Below are positions 15,374-24,084 of a DNA stretch of 34,838 bases, piece by piece (position 1 is the stretch's first letter; every line of letters begins with the position of its first letter). Origin of the DNA: Candidatus Omnitrophota bacterium (GTDB lineage Bacteria; Omnitrophota; Omnitrophia; Omnitrophales; JACQLI01); contig JACQLI010000044.1 in assembly GCA_016204125.1 (NCBI GenBank), forward strand, positions 1 to 34,838, in the 5' to 3' direction. Made by a program: the position numbers and the translations under genes. A model generated the notes under the pieces. That model had not been told where the DNA came from and did not search any database. It saw nothing but the letters and a program-made list of their open reading frames with translations.

Positions 15374-17914
15374 TTAGGATACGGCTGCCAGCTGATTTTC
15401 GTACTGCTTCATGTTGAAACCAAGCTGCCTGCCGAGGCGAATGATGGCTTGGATCATCTGGAGTCTCGAGCCGTCATCTGCATCCTTACGATAAGATTCG
15501 ATTCTCTCCCGCAGGGCTTTTTGGGCAAAGACAAAGAAAAGATCTTGGGCAATACGGTCGTGGAGTTCGATTCGTAACTCCTTGGCGAGTCCGAGCACCT
15601 GTTCAATCTTCTGAACCAATCCTGGGTCGGGTTCGTGGAAAAGCTTTTCGATCCAATGATTCAACTTAACTGAAAGAAATTCGATCATAGGCTGCACCCT
15701 TGGATTAAGCCCCCTCGCCTGGGCTTCTGCAAGAAGCGCTTTACTATCTTTCACAATGTTTTCAAAAGAGGTTCGCGTTTCAAGCTTTTCCACAATCTCA
15801 AGCAATCTTTCTCCCATCATCCATTCCATAATTCCTCGGAACTCCTCAGGGACGGGGCTTCCTGCTTCACGGAAAAGAACTGTTCCCGAACGGTTCTCTT
15901 CATAAAAGCGGGCGGTTGTTTGGTAAAGGTCCTCACGCATCTTGCGGGAAAGCACCCAAAGAATTCTTTCCCTCTCCTCTGGAAAGAGATCACGAATGAG
16001 AAAGGGTTCGCCGCCAAAAGACCTTTTGAGGCTCGCAAGAAGCGCATCTCCATCTTTCTTGCGGAAGTGACTCAAAGGAGCCACGTTCATTTTGTGAAAT
16101 TCACTGCGGCTTGTTAATTTCTTAACAAAACACTCCACACGCGAGACACCCTCTTGATAAATCGCGTAGATAAAATCCTGAGGTTCGGGGAGAGTCTTAT
16201 GAGTAAGACACACCGTGCCCATAAGAAGGACGTTTTCGCCAACAGTCTCCTGTTCAATTTCTCCTTCTTCGAGCTCACTGTTGTAAAAATCATCTTTGGT
16301 GACTTCGAGTTCGAAAAGTTTCCGAAAGGCATAATGACTCACTACTTTCTCAAAAGAAACGCGAGCGGGCTTGACAAACTTTTCCCAAACCGCCTTCCCA
16401 TCTCCAAAATCTGATCGGTTGCTCTTAGCCCCGGAAAGGATTCCTAGAAATGGATTCTCGAGATCTCCTGCCCCGAGCTCTCTCGCTATTTCAAGAGCGC
16501 GGCAGGCGTAGCGGAGAATCTGGACTGTCTCGATCCCTGAAATATCGTTGAAAAACCAGCCGCAGCTTGTCTCAGCGAGCATGGCAAAGCGCTCCATCTC
16601 GAGAAGCTTGAGCGCTTTTATCTTTTCTTCGGGAGAAAGAGAATGCGCTGCTTGCCTTCCAAAGAATTTTTCTCTTCCCTCGGGTGAACGATCGAGAATC
16701 AATTCAATGTATCCGTCTCGGGCAGCCCATGGATCTTGGAAAAGGTTTTTTGCTTCTCTTTCGTAAATTTCAGCCAGTTCTTTCTCAAGAAAGCGAACGG
16801 CTTCCCTTAGAGGCGTCCTCCACTTTTGATCCCACCCCTCTCCCCCTCCTGTGTGACAACCGCAATTCTCCTTCCAGCGCCCCACGCCGTGCGGGCAGCT
16901 CCACGATGTCCCCTCTCCTGATTTGATCTTCACCTCAAATTGGGGAGGAAATTTCTCAAGATACTCGCCGTAGTTGGTTCGCTTGAAACCTTTCTTTTCG
17001 GCCTCTTCGTGTAAAAGAAAAGTGATGACACGTTCGCCAAAGGCCTTGTGATGACCGAATGTCTCTCCATCAGAAACACAATCAATGAGTTCAGGATGAC
17101 TCCTCTCCGCTTCATGGACTGTCTTAAGTTTTTCAGCAAATTTTTTCGCGTCAAAGAGAATATCTCCAAAACTCATCTCGCGAGAAAGAGGCCCATGGAA
17201 AAAGAAAAGATCAATCCATCGATGGGAGTCTTTCGTATGAAAAAAGCGGTAAGGTCTTGTAGAATCAATTGTCCCCTGTGATACGTCTTCCCATGCGGCT
17301 CCCTCTTTAGGCTTTGCAGTACCACTTGCTCCTTCCACTTGAAGTGGTCTGATCTTCTCTGCCTGCTCAGGGGCCAAGATGGTAAATTTAACTCCCTCTT
17401 CGATCAGGATTTCAAGTGTCCGTTCGCTAGCTGCTGTCTCAGGGAGCCAAATTCCCTCAGTATCTCTTCCGAATCGTTTCTTGAATTCAAAAATCCCCCA
17501 CCTGATCTGCGTGCGCTGTTCTCTCTCGTTAGCCAATGGAAGAATCATGTGGTTGTAAACCTGGGCAATGGCATTCCCGTGCCCTGATCTCTCTTTGATA
17601 CTCAGCCGATCTCCTTCAAGGATACGCAGGTAAACGATGGGAGAATTTCTCTCAAGCCAGCTTAGAAGAGTCGCCCCTACGTTGAAACTAAGAAGTCTGA
17701 AATTATTCACCATCTCAAGAGCCTTGCCTTCTGAATCAACAATCCTTGCCATAGCATTGGGCTGATAACACTGAATCGTGATGCGGTCGTTCCAATCATG
17801 GAAAGGCCTTGCATCAGGTTGAAGTTCAACCCGCTCTGTCCAGGGATTTTCTCTAGGCGGCTGGTAGAAGTGACCGTGAATAGTGAGGTAGACGGTCTTT
17901 GTTAACTTAGTCAT
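15374..17914 (-). CDS. GH57/DUF3536-type glycoside hydrolase
   Basis: The 846-residue, apparently cytoplasmic protein (no signal peptide) has a GH57-like (beta/alpha)7 barrel followed by the DUF3536 region. Motif HGHFYQPPREN (13-23) is the first GH57 block. WLPETA (156-161) contains the probable nucleophile E159. SDGETFGHH (281-289) contains the probable acid D282. A Cys/His cluster (C339, H341, C350, C352, H353) looks like a metal site. Related GH57 enzymes act on alpha-glucans such as glycogen, but this subfamily's substrate is unclear. It starts 7 bases after the metallophosphoesterase stop, so it is the last gene of that operon. A CBM48 protein 7 kb away may share an alpha-glucan role (inference). 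Confidence 0.88.
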   Translation of the reverse strand: MTKLTKTVYLTIHGHFYQPPRENPWTERVELQPDARPFHDWNDRITIQCYQPNAMARIVDSEGKALEMVNNFRLLSFNVGATLLSWLERNSPIVYLRILEGDRLSIKERSGHGNAIAQVYNHMILPLANEREQRTQIRWGIFEFKKRFGRDTEGIWLPETAASERTLEILIEEGVKFTILAPEQAEKIRPLQVEGASGTAKPKEGAAWEDVSQGTIDSTRPYRFFHTKDSHRWIDLFFFHGPLSREMSFGDILFDAKKFAEKLKTVHEAERSHPELIDCVSDGETFGHHKAFGERVITFLLHEEAEKKGFKRTNYGEYLEKFPPQFEVKIKSGEGTSWSCPHGVGRWKENCGCHTGGGEGWDQKWRTPLREAVRFLEKELAEIYEREAKNLFQDPWAARDGYIELILDRSPEGREKFFGRQAAHSLSPEEKIKALKLLEMERFAMLAETSCGWFFNDISGIETVQILRYACRALEIARELGAGDLENPFLGILSGAKSNRSDFGDGKAVWEKFVKPARVSFEKVVSHYAFRKLFELEVTKDDFYNSELEEGEIEQETVGENVLLMGTVCLTHKTLPEPQDFIYAIYQEGVSRVECFVKKLTSRSEFHKMNVAPLSHFRKKDGDALLASLKRSFGGEPFLIRDLFPEERERILWVLSRKMREDLYQTTARFYEENRSGTVLFREAGSPVPEEFRGIMEWMMGERLLEIVEKLETRTSFENIVKDSKALLAEAQARGLNPRVQPMIEFLSVKLNHWIEKLFHEPDPGLVQKIEQVLGLAKELRIELHDRIAQDLFFVFAQKALRERIESYRKDADDGSRLQMIQAIIRLGRQLGFNMKQYENQLAAVS

Positions 17915-17921
17915 TCTCTAA

Positions 17922-18788
17922 TCACATCCCCTCGATTCGGACGAGAATGGCTTCTGGCCGACAAAAAAGGCGCAAGCGGGTGAGATCCTGGGCTCCCAAT
18001 CCGCGGGATACAATTCCCGCAAAACCGTAACAATCGGTGGAATCAATGATGGCTGAAAGCCGACGAGCCAGAGGAATAGGACCGATTCCTGGAAATCGGA
18101 TCTGGCCACCATGGGTGTGGCCTGCAAATGCAGCGTCGATCCCAAATCGACGAAGAGAAGGAAAAGAGGCTGGCGCATGAACAAGAGCGATATGAAGCGT
18201 GCCGTTTTCGATTCCACGAAACGCCTGGCTGAAATCAGCACGGCCTGTCACTGGATCGTCGATCCCGATAATGACGGCCTCCTGCGACTCGTTGATCGGC
18301 ACAGGCATGTTTTGATTAACAAGGAGTTTGACTCCCGCCTCCTGGAGTGCTTTCTTGAGCTCATTGGTCTCTGGTCGTTCCATTGAACAGTCTTTTCCAG
18401 TAAGCATTCGAATCCATTGTTTGTGAGCAGGGTAAATACGGTAATCGTGATTTCCCAAAACAGCATAAATGCCCCTTCTGGACTTAAGTTTCTTCAGATG
18501 CTCGACACAAGGCCCAATTCCTTCCCGACTGTCAATGAGGTCCCCCGTTACAAAGACGAAATCCGAATCTATCTTAGCCAGCCGATCAAAAAAACGTCTC
18601 AGAAGAGGCCTTTCTTTTGTGAAATGAAGATCTGAAATATGCAGGATGGTTAGCGGTTTCTTGATCGATTTATTGACACGAATAGTTTCCCTATGGAGGC
18701 GGAACCAATTCGGTTCGATCCACTGAGTCCAAAGGTAGACTGTTGTTATCAGAGAAACCAAAATAAAGAGAAAATTGTGCAGGTCCAT
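17922..18788 (-). CDS. Membrane-anchored calcineurin-like metallophosphoesterase
   Basis: The 288-residue protein has one N-terminal membrane helix (about 5-21) and a metallophosphoesterase domain with all metal-binding blocks: D53 and H55 (ISDLH), D83 (GDLID), N113-H114 (GNHD), H204 (ALVHAP), and H224/H226 (AGHTHGG). It resembles the YaeI/YkuE group, some members of which cleave lipid-linked pyrophosphates; the substrate here is unknown. It lies 28 bases after a GT39-like gene and 7 before the GH57 gene. The membrane anchor and the neighbouring lipid-dependent glycosyltransferase suggest envelope work (inference). Confidence 0.9.
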   Translation of the reverse strand: MDLHNFLFILVSLITTVYLWTQWIEPNWFRLHRETIRVNKSIKKPLTILHISDLHFTKERPLLRRFFDRLAKIDSDFVFVTGDLIDSREGIGPCVEHLKKLKSRRGIYAVLGNHDYRIYPAHKQWIRMLTGKDCSMERPETNELKKALQEAGVKLLVNQNMPVPINESQEAVIIGIDDPVTGRADFSQAFRGIENGTLHIALVHAPASFPSLRRFGIDAAFAGHTHGGQIRFPGIGPIPLARRLSAIIDSTDCYGFAGIVSRGLGAQDLTRLRLFCRPEAILVRIEGM

Positions 18789-18816
18789 TTTCTTATCTTC
18801 TGCTCTTAATTATACC

Positions 18817-20517
18817 CTAGGGATTTGAGTTAGCTTCCTCTTTTGTGACTACGGGAGGCTGTCCGTAAACAGTTAGTAAACCGCCTTCTTTCACGTAAAA
18901 GATGAAATATTTGTCTGGATCAACAGGGCCTATCGCAAAAGGCAACGGCCCCCACAAATCCGAATAAAATCCAGCTCCAAGCTCTGGTGTCATTGTGCCA
19001 ATCCCGTCGAGCTCAAACTGAAGAATATCAATTCCCTTCAAAAGTTCTTTTTGAAGAATTAACGGATTGGAGTTGTTTCCTGGCATGACGATGAGATCAC
19101 CAATGCTACCCTCAGAGGCATTTGCTTCAAGGGGCTTTGTCCCTAATGATTCCATGTAGTATTGAAATCCCCAATGTCCTTGAAACCATACTGTGCCATT
19201 TTGACGAGTTTGAATAATCTTGCGGATCGCCTTCGAAGCGCTCCGTGCGGCATTGGCCCAAGAGTAATCCGCGTGTGTGACTAACAACGCAAGAAGTGCT
19301 GGTGCGATGAGCAATAGAAAAGCCTTCATTCCCTTCCATTGAGGATTCGTGCGTTCAAGTCGACGTGTTAATAGAATCCCAGCAGCTGGAACCATGGGAA
19401 GGACGCTCCGTCCGTTAACTGTCCAGTTGATAAAAGTGGCAAAGATAAAAGTCCCGAGCACCCACAGAACGAGTAAAAGGGAATCGGCATCTTTCGAATG
19501 CAGAAAATCGATAACCGCGAATCCCAGGATGCTAAGCCCCCCCAAAATCATCACATCAAATTGAAGAAGAAAACTCCACCTGAGGCTTTGATCAACACTT
19601 CTCAAAGAAAAGCTGTCGGCCGATCCAAAAAGAAAGGCCCACAGTGTGAGTAAGAAAGTCGATAGAATAAACATTCCGACTGCTGCACGCCGCCGCCAGA
19701 GAAAAGGAAAATAGAAAAGCGCTGTCGAAACGCATCCGCCCGTGAATGACAACCCTGTAAGTCCATGTGAAAAGAGTTGCCCCCCATGTTTCCATTTGGT
19801 CTCCGTAGCATAAGAAGCGGCGTCGAGAAGTAAGCCTCTTCCATAGAGCATATGAGTCGCCCATTGGTAACCCGCAAGGATGATTGTTGGAATAATCAAG
19901 AATAGGATCCAGGTTCCGAGTTTTCGTTTCTCCAAAAAAGTATAAAGAATAAGGAGCGGCAGAAGTGCCATTCCAAAATACTTAGTGAGAGTAGAGACGG
20001 CTATCAGCAAACCTCCTAAAAGAAGCTTTGTCCATTTATCTTCTTTGATGCCTTGTCTCCAGAAAACGACTGCCCATATCCAAAATGTCGCCATCATGGT
20101 GTCACACATCACGTTGGTGCTCGATACAAGAAAGACGGGCGTCAAGATAGACGCGAGTGATGCCAAAAGAGGATTGGAACACAAGTCCTTCGCTAAATAG
20201 AACGTCCCCAGAGCAAAGAAGACGGCGGGAATGAGATAAGCTATATGCAAAACTACTTCCTTCCATTCAAAGAGACCTCCGAACAGTGCGAGATAATACG
20301 AAGCAAGTGGTGGGTTTTTCATCACCTCGGCCATGGGGTGTTTGAAGCCGTACCAATTCACGGTAAAACCGTAAAAGTCGAGGGGGTTGGCCTGAATATG
20401 TTTCGCCGCCCAAATGAAGAGAGTGTCATCAATATGAAAGGCCTTATTGATAAAAGGGAGAAGGCAGGCGAGTGTTACTGCTACAGGAATAAGGGCTGGA
20501 TTCTTAAGTATTCTCAT
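18817..20517 (-). CDS. GT39/ArnT-like polytopic glycosyltransferase
   Basis: The 566-residue protein has roughly 11-12 hydrophobic segments and the GT-C layout: an early extracytoplasmic loop with paired acidic residues D30-D31 (HIDD), then NPPLASYYLAL (68-78), as in the dolichyl-/polyprenyl-phosphate mannosyltransferase PMT_2 group. A soluble C-terminal domain starts near residue 425. Such enzymes transfer a sugar from a polyprenyl-phosphate donor to lipid or protein outside the membrane; the acceptor is unknown. It begins 44 bases after the last of the three exported-protein genes, so it may belong to the riboswitch-controlled unit. Confidence 0.88.
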   Translation of the reverse strand: MRILKNPALIPVAVTLACLLPFINKAFHIDDTLFIWAAKHIQANPLDFYGFTVNWYGFKHPMAEVMKNPPLASYYLALFGGLFEWKEVVLHIAYLIPAVFFALGTFYLAKDLCSNPLLASLASILTPVFLVSSTNVMCDTMMATFWIWAVVFWRQGIKEDKWTKLLLGGLLIAVSTLTKYFGMALLPLLILYTFLEKRKLGTWILFLIIPTIILAGYQWATHMLYGRGLLLDAASYATETKWKHGGQLFSHGLTGLSFTGGCVSTALFYFPFLWRRRAAVGMFILSTFLLTLWAFLFGSADSFSLRSVDQSLRWSFLLQFDVMILGGLSILGFAVIDFLHSKDADSLLLVLWVLGTFIFATFINWTVNGRSVLPMVPAAGILLTRRLERTNPQWKGMKAFLLLIAPALLALLVTHADYSWANAARSASKAIRKIIQTRQNGTVWFQGHWGFQYYMESLGTKPLEANASEGSIGDLIVMPGNNSNPLILQKELLKGIDILQFELDGIGTMTPELGAGFYSDLWGPLPFAIGPVDPDKYFIFYVKEGGLLTVYGQPPVVTKEEANSNP

Positions 20518-20561
20518 ATCCTCTTATTAAAGAACGGCGGATTTTGACAAAAGAAAAGTGC

Positions 20562-21461
20562 CTACTTTTCTAGGTCACAAGGAGCCTTGGCTGAAGAAGA
20601 TCCTTGATCAGCTTGGACACCTTGAGATGTATCCTGAAGGCTTCGCATATCAGGGACTGCATTGTGAGGCGTTTCAAATCGATTAAATATATGCCCTCGG
20701 ATCGCATCTGCGGCTGCAAACGCAGAAGCCATTTCCCCAACAGGTGGTGCCAGTGCGCTGACACTTGGCTTCGAAGCAGGATTGAGCATCGCCAATCGAT
20801 CGGGGCCTTTTTCCTGAGGATCTAGGAAACCTCCGACAGGTTCTGGATCTTTACCCTTTTTCTTACCTGAATTGGGATCGGTATAAATATGTTCGTCAGG
20901 GGGCAATGGAGGAATATCTTTAGGATCAACGTGAATGTCTGACCCATTTGGGCCTAAGGGCGTCACGTCAATTTTGGCATCAGGATCAAAACTAGGTGGT
21001 TTGTCGCCTGGGTCAGTGTAGATCGTCTCCTCAGGCTCTTTAGGAGCTTCTGTTGAAGCCCACCTACCAGGACCATCCAAACCTTCCGGCATGGGGACTG
21101 TTTCTTCCCTCCCCTGCCTTTGCCATCTTTCCCAGAACTCTTCCCAATCTTCCTCAGCCCCTTCTGGATCTGGATCCGGGTCAATCGGTGTAACAGGCCC
21201 CCATTTCCACGGAGGAGTAAATCCAGCCTTTTCCATCTCTGGTGTCCACAACCACGGATTGCCCTCAGGATCCCAACCTAGCATATCGGGTGGAAGGGTA
21301 TGACCGTCTGACGAACTGTCCTCCTCGGGTTCGGGAGGGTTCTCATCATCGGCCAAGACGGATAAAGGCGAAAATAACAATCCTAGGATTATTATGACAG
21401 TGCCTACACAGAACCAAGTATGAAGTTGAACTTTAGACTGTGGTATGAATAAGGTTTCCAT
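20562..21461 (-). CDS. Exported Pro/Asp/Glu-rich protein with ASAFAA module (unknown)
   Basis: I do not recognise this family. The protein (299 residues from ATG 21461) has a Sec signal segment (hydrophobic GTVIIILGLLFSPLSVLA, cleavage near ADDE). A low-complexity acidic, proline- and tryptophan-rich body follows. The motif IYTDP occurs twice (ETIYTDPGD and EHIYTDPNS). Near the C-terminus is ASAFAAADAIR, then PDMR about 14 residues later. The same arrangement ends the first gene of the operon (ASAFAAVDEIR, then PDIR). The frame is open to TTG 21485, and ATGs at 21476 and 21467 are alternatives. A GGGA precedes the chosen start. It overlaps the previous gene by 29 bases, implying coupled translation. 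Confidence 0.7.
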   Translation of the reverse strand: METLFIPQSKVQLHTWFCVGTVIIILGLLFSPLSVLADDENPPEPEEDSSSDGHTLPPDMLGWDPEGNPWLWTPEMEKAGFTPPWKWGPVTPIDPDPDPEGAEEDWEEFWERWQRQGREETVPMPEGLDGPGRWASTEAPKEPEETIYTDPGDKPPSFDPDAKIDVTPLGPNGSDIHVDPKDIPPLPPDEHIYTDPNSGKKKGKDPEPVGGFLDPQEKGPDRLAMLNPASKPSVSALAPPVGEMASAFAAADAIRGHIFNRFETPHNAVPDMRSLQDTSQGVQADQGSSSAKAPCDLEK

Positions 21462-22701
21462 CTGCATCCCACACATTGTCCTCAATTGTTATATCCATAA
21501 AATTGTCTGGGTCGGGCTGTGTAACCTCTCGATGTTTGATTCGTCCATTAGGGTGGTAATCCTCTTTGACCTTTCTTCCATTTTTTGGATTAAAAGTTTC
21601 AATTTTATTTCCATTAGCAGGATCTCGAACCTCTTTTCTTATCGGTACCTTATTCTCGTCGAATTCGGTTCGTGTTAGCTTCGTCTGTTTTCCTTCGCTG
21701 TCATATTCGAACTCATTTTTTTCCCTCAGTCTTCCTTCATTATCAAATTGCTCATCGAGTGTTGGTTTTTCATCACTGTTGTATCTTGTGTCTCTCTTAA
21801 GTTTCCCTGTTTCTGGGTTGTATTCCTTTTCACGGACCTTTTTTCCATTCGCATCGGTCTCGATCTCTCTTGTCTTTCGTCCTTGGTCGTCATGAAAAGT
21901 GGTCAATGTATTTCCATTATCGAGCCTTCTTGTCTCGGCTGTCATTCCAGAGGGAGGAGCTACCCCTTGCTGCTCGAGCATTTTCCCATCCATGGGGTCG
22001 GGTAACACAATTGGAGACTCAACTTTGCCTGGGATTTTTTCACTAGCTGAGCGTCCCGTTTCCTCTTTATTCCCAGATCCCGAAGGCTCAGGTGTAATGA
22101 GCTTGCCATCCGTGGGATCACCCAACCAAATGGGTGATGTTTTCCCTGACGGAGTTGCGGTCACTCTATTTGTATCTCCTCCGCTCGGCTTCGGGTCTGT
22201 CGGAACAGGATCGATCAGCTTGCCTTTCGTAGGATCGCCAAACCAGAGAGTCGGGCCTTGGTTGGTGTTCTTTTCGGAAAGAGGGTTCTTTCCGTTATCT
22301 TTTGGTTGTGGGGCGGGCGGTATAGGATCGACCAATTTTCCGTCTTTAGGGTCACCTAACCAAATGGGCGATGTTTTTCCTGAGGGAGATTCGGTAACTC
22401 TATTTTTCTCTCCTGAACTTGGCTTTGGGCCTGGCGGCACTGGATCGATGAGTTTTCCTTTAACCCATGACGTGTCAGGATAACTAGGGAGATTGCCCTG
22501 TTCTGTTGCGGATGACCCTCCAGGTGAAACATTTCTTAGTGCTATGAGGTCTCCTGACGGGTTATCGTTCGAGGTGTGGCCACTTTGTTCTAAGTGTTCA
22601 ACGTACTCCTGCGGATACGCAAAAGAATTTTCTGCGTTGAGGAAAGAAATCCCCAACACGACTGCGATCAACAGGATCTTTGATCCTTTACCCCACGGCA
22701 T
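21433..22701 (-). CDS. Exported repeat protein: GDPxxGKLIDP repeats plus YD/MORN-like repeats (unknown)
   Basis: The 422-residue protein has a signal peptide (GKGSKILLIAVVLGISFL, cleavage near NSFAYP). The first half holds five imperfect repeats of about 39 residues built on WLGDPxDGKLIDPxPPxP with Ser/Pro/Gly linkers. The second half (about 257-410) holds some eight short units of the type D-x-x-G-[KR]-x-x-x-E, like YwqK/MORN-type or YD repeats (for example DDQGRKTREIE, DANGKKVREKEY, HPNGRIKHREV). Such repeats often form extended beta surfaces. I chose ATG 22701 because GGAAG lies 7 bases upstream; ATG 22728 has no ribosome site. It overlaps both neighbours. Function is unknown; a surface or secreted role is likely. 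Confidence 0.72.
   Translation of the reverse strand: MPWGKGSKILLIAVVLGISFLNAENSFAYPQEYVEHLEQSGHTSNDNPSGDLIALRNVSPGGSSATEQGNLPSYPDTSWVKGKLIDPVPPGPKPSSGEKNRVTESPSGKTSPIWLGDPKDGKLVDPIPPAPQPKDNGKNPLSEKNTNQGPTLWFGDPTKGKLIDPVPTDPKPSGGDTNRVTATPSGKTSPIWLGDPTDGKLITPEPSGSGNKEETGRSASEKIPGKVESPIVLPDPMDGKMLEQQGVAPPSGMTAETRRLDNGNTLTTFHDDQGRKTREIETDANGKKVREKEYNPETGKLKRDTRYNSDEKPTLDEQFDNEGRLREKNEFEYDSEGKQTKLTRTEFDENKVPIRKEVRDPANGNKIETFNPKNGRKVKEDYHPNGRIKHREVTQPDPDNFMDITIEDNVWDADGNLIHTTV
21964..22467 (-). repeat. Tandem coding repeats in the exported repeat protein
   Basis: Five imperfect in-frame copies with a period near 39 codons are visible in both DNA and protein. Each has the core GDPxxGKL. The first copy lacks the WLGDP start and the last is diverged (PDPMDGKML). 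Confidence 0.75.
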
Positions 22702-23881
22702 AATCACTTCCATATTCATCATAGGCATCGTGGGCTTGACCCGAATCGACAGGATGGTCTTGCATCATCGCAAAGCCACGGATATCGGGTTTGTCTGCTG
22801 GCATTCCCTTTCCGGCTGCGTTGGCAACACCGTTACGAATCTCGTCAACTGCTGCAAAGGCGCTCGCCTCCGGCCTTATAGCAAAAGCAGTGGTGGTGTC
22901 CCGAATAATGTAATAGGATTTCCCTGTCGCTTGATCAACATCGCTATATCCAATAATAGAATCCCAGTTAAGATTGGGAGGTTCATTGCCAAAGGGGACG
23001 GCTTTATATGTCGAACCGCCTGGAACTTTGACAATCATAGAGCCGTCATCAAGCATCTTCCTGTCTTTAAGATCTGAAATGATGAAGAGAGGCCGTGCTG
23101 GCATCATGACGAGATCCTGTTCTTGCGTATCGCTTGGACGGTCTATGGGTTTTTGATCCATGGCCAGAGCTCTTGAATCGGGAAGATTGGCTTGTTCATT
23201 CCCTTCTCCCTCACCATGTGGATAAAGCATGGGATCGGGACGAGATGGTAAGAAGTCGACGTCGACCCCTTCCATTTCTTGCTTGTGGCCCTCCAATTGC
23301 CCTAGATCTCGAGTCGCATCCTCAATGGTTTCTTCCGCATCTGCTTTCTTCTCCCTAAGCCTTCTCAATTCTCTTTGAATCCCCTTTCTCCCCAATTCAC
23401 TTGTTTCACGAGAAAGCTCTTCTTCCTTACGCGCGATATCTTCGCTCAGGCTTTGTTGATCCGTCCTTGCCTTATCTAAGGTTTGCTCCGTTTTTTGAAT
23501 CTCTCGGTCAACTCTGTTAATGAAATTTTGTTTGAGGTCTTCAAATCGCTTGAGTTCCCTTTGAACATCTTTGAGGAACCTAGCTGCTCTTTCTCCCGCC
23601 TTGTGGTATTGATCGAGGGCTTCGTCAACTTCTTCCTGCGTCGCCTGGCCTTGTTCATGCTGTGATTTCTTCTCGAAATATTCCCGTCTCTTTTCGTAAG
23701 CTTTGTTGACATTATTCAGATAGACATCCTCCGAACCGTTCGCCCTGTCTGCTTGTTCTCGGAGACCCTCTTTCATCCCATTCCAATCGGGTACTTCCCC
23801 CACCTTAATCCCTGGGTCCGCTTGTACTTCACTCACCACAAAAACAAAAAGCCCAAACACTAACAAAGTGATGCCTCGCAT
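22688..23881 (-). CDS. Exported coiled-coil protein with ASAFAA C-terminal module (unknown)
   Basis: I do not recognise this family. The 397-residue protein has a clean signal peptide (MRGITLLVFGLFVFVVSEVQA, cleavage before DPG). A long charged helical, probably coiled-coil region spans about 50-205. A middle domain with FIISDLKDRKM, VKVPGGSTYKAVPFG and KSYYIIRDTTTAFAIRP spans about 210-337. The end carries ASAFAAVDEIR (339-349) and PDIR, shared with the third gene. It is the first gene after the c-di-GMP riboswitch and has a strong AAAGGAG site 8 bases before the ATG. Control by c-di-GMP and export suggest a cell-surface, matrix or attachment role (inference). Confidence 0.78.
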   Translation of the reverse strand: MRGITLLVFGLFVFVVSEVQADPGIKVGEVPDWNGMKEGLREQADRANGSEDVYLNNVNKAYEKRREYFEKKSQHEQGQATQEEVDEALDQYHKAGERAARFLKDVQRELKRFEDLKQNFINRVDREIQKTEQTLDKARTDQQSLSEDIARKEEELSRETSELGRKGIQRELRRLREKKADAEETIEDATRDLGQLEGHKQEMEGVDVDFLPSRPDPMLYPHGEGEGNEQANLPDSRALAMDQKPIDRPSDTQEQDLVMMPARPLFIISDLKDRKMLDDGSMIVKVPGGSTYKAVPFGNEPPNLNWDSIIGYSDVDQATGKSYYIIRDTTTAFAIRPEASAFAAVDEIRNGVANAAGKGMPADKPDIRGFAMMQDHPVDSGQAHDAYDEYGSDYAVG

Positions 23882-23903
23882 GATCAGATCTCCTTTCTGT
23901 CAG

Positions 23904-23952
23904 AAAAACAAAAAACCCATTTCCGAAAAGGACATTTTCGAAAAATGGGTTT
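23904..23952 (-). terminator. Intrinsic terminator / riboswitch expression platform
   Basis: On the minus strand a hairpin with outer stem AAACCCATTT/AAATGGGTTT and inner stem CGAAAA/TTTTCG is followed by a T-rich run (positions 23904-23915, read as T on the minus strand). It starts about six bases after the c-di-GMP aptamer and ends 22 bases before the ATG. This is the usual place for a terminator that the riboswitch controls. Confidence 0.85.
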
Positions 23953-23957
23953 CCTTA

Positions 23958-24084
23958 TCACCGGCAACCCAGCCAGCCCCATTCTTACAGGGCTCCGTGG
24001 CTTTGCCCGCCAAATTCCGCGGCGGGTCCGCCAAGTACTTTGGCGGACGTCCCATTCTCACGAATGGTTTGCCCTTTTCGGTCA
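23958..24084 (-). promoter_or_regulatory. c-di-GMP-I (GEMM) riboswitch aptamer, interrupted by a palindromic insert
   Basis: The minus strand carries the GEMM-I core in order: GGGCAAACC (24074-24066), a hairpin CCATTC-GTGA-GAATGG with a GNRA loop, GGGACG, then CAAAGCC, a hairpin with AGCCC/GGGCT, and GGGTTGCCGG (23970-23961). ACCG and CGGT close the base stem. In the family GGGACG is followed directly by CAAAGCC. Here 42 bases are inserted exactly at that point. The aptamer is followed at once by a terminator and then the first exported-protein gene, so it should control that operon by transcription termination. Whether the interrupted aptamer still binds c-di-GMP is unknown. Confidence 0.88.
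24006..24047 (-). repeat. Palindromic element, copy 1 (42 nt), inside the riboswitch core
   Basis: Read on the minus strand it starts TCCGCC and ends TTGGCGGG. It contains hairpin TCCGCCAA-AGTAC-TTGGCGGA and hairpin CCCGCC-(9 nt)-GGCGGG. Its limits were set by the GEMM-I consensus, not by the repeat itself. The same ends define a 54-base insert in eno at 30921-30974 in the opposite orientation. No target-site duplication is visible. Confidence 0.85.

Noticed and set aside
21964..22467. CRISPR-like array
   Set aside because: The repeats are in-frame coding units of about 117 bases with diverged copies, not short identical repeats with unique spacers.
21899..23077. Two 194-residue plus-strand frames opposite the exported-protein genes
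   Set aside because: They mirror the repeats and codon pattern of the minus-strand genes, which have signal peptides and ribosome sites.
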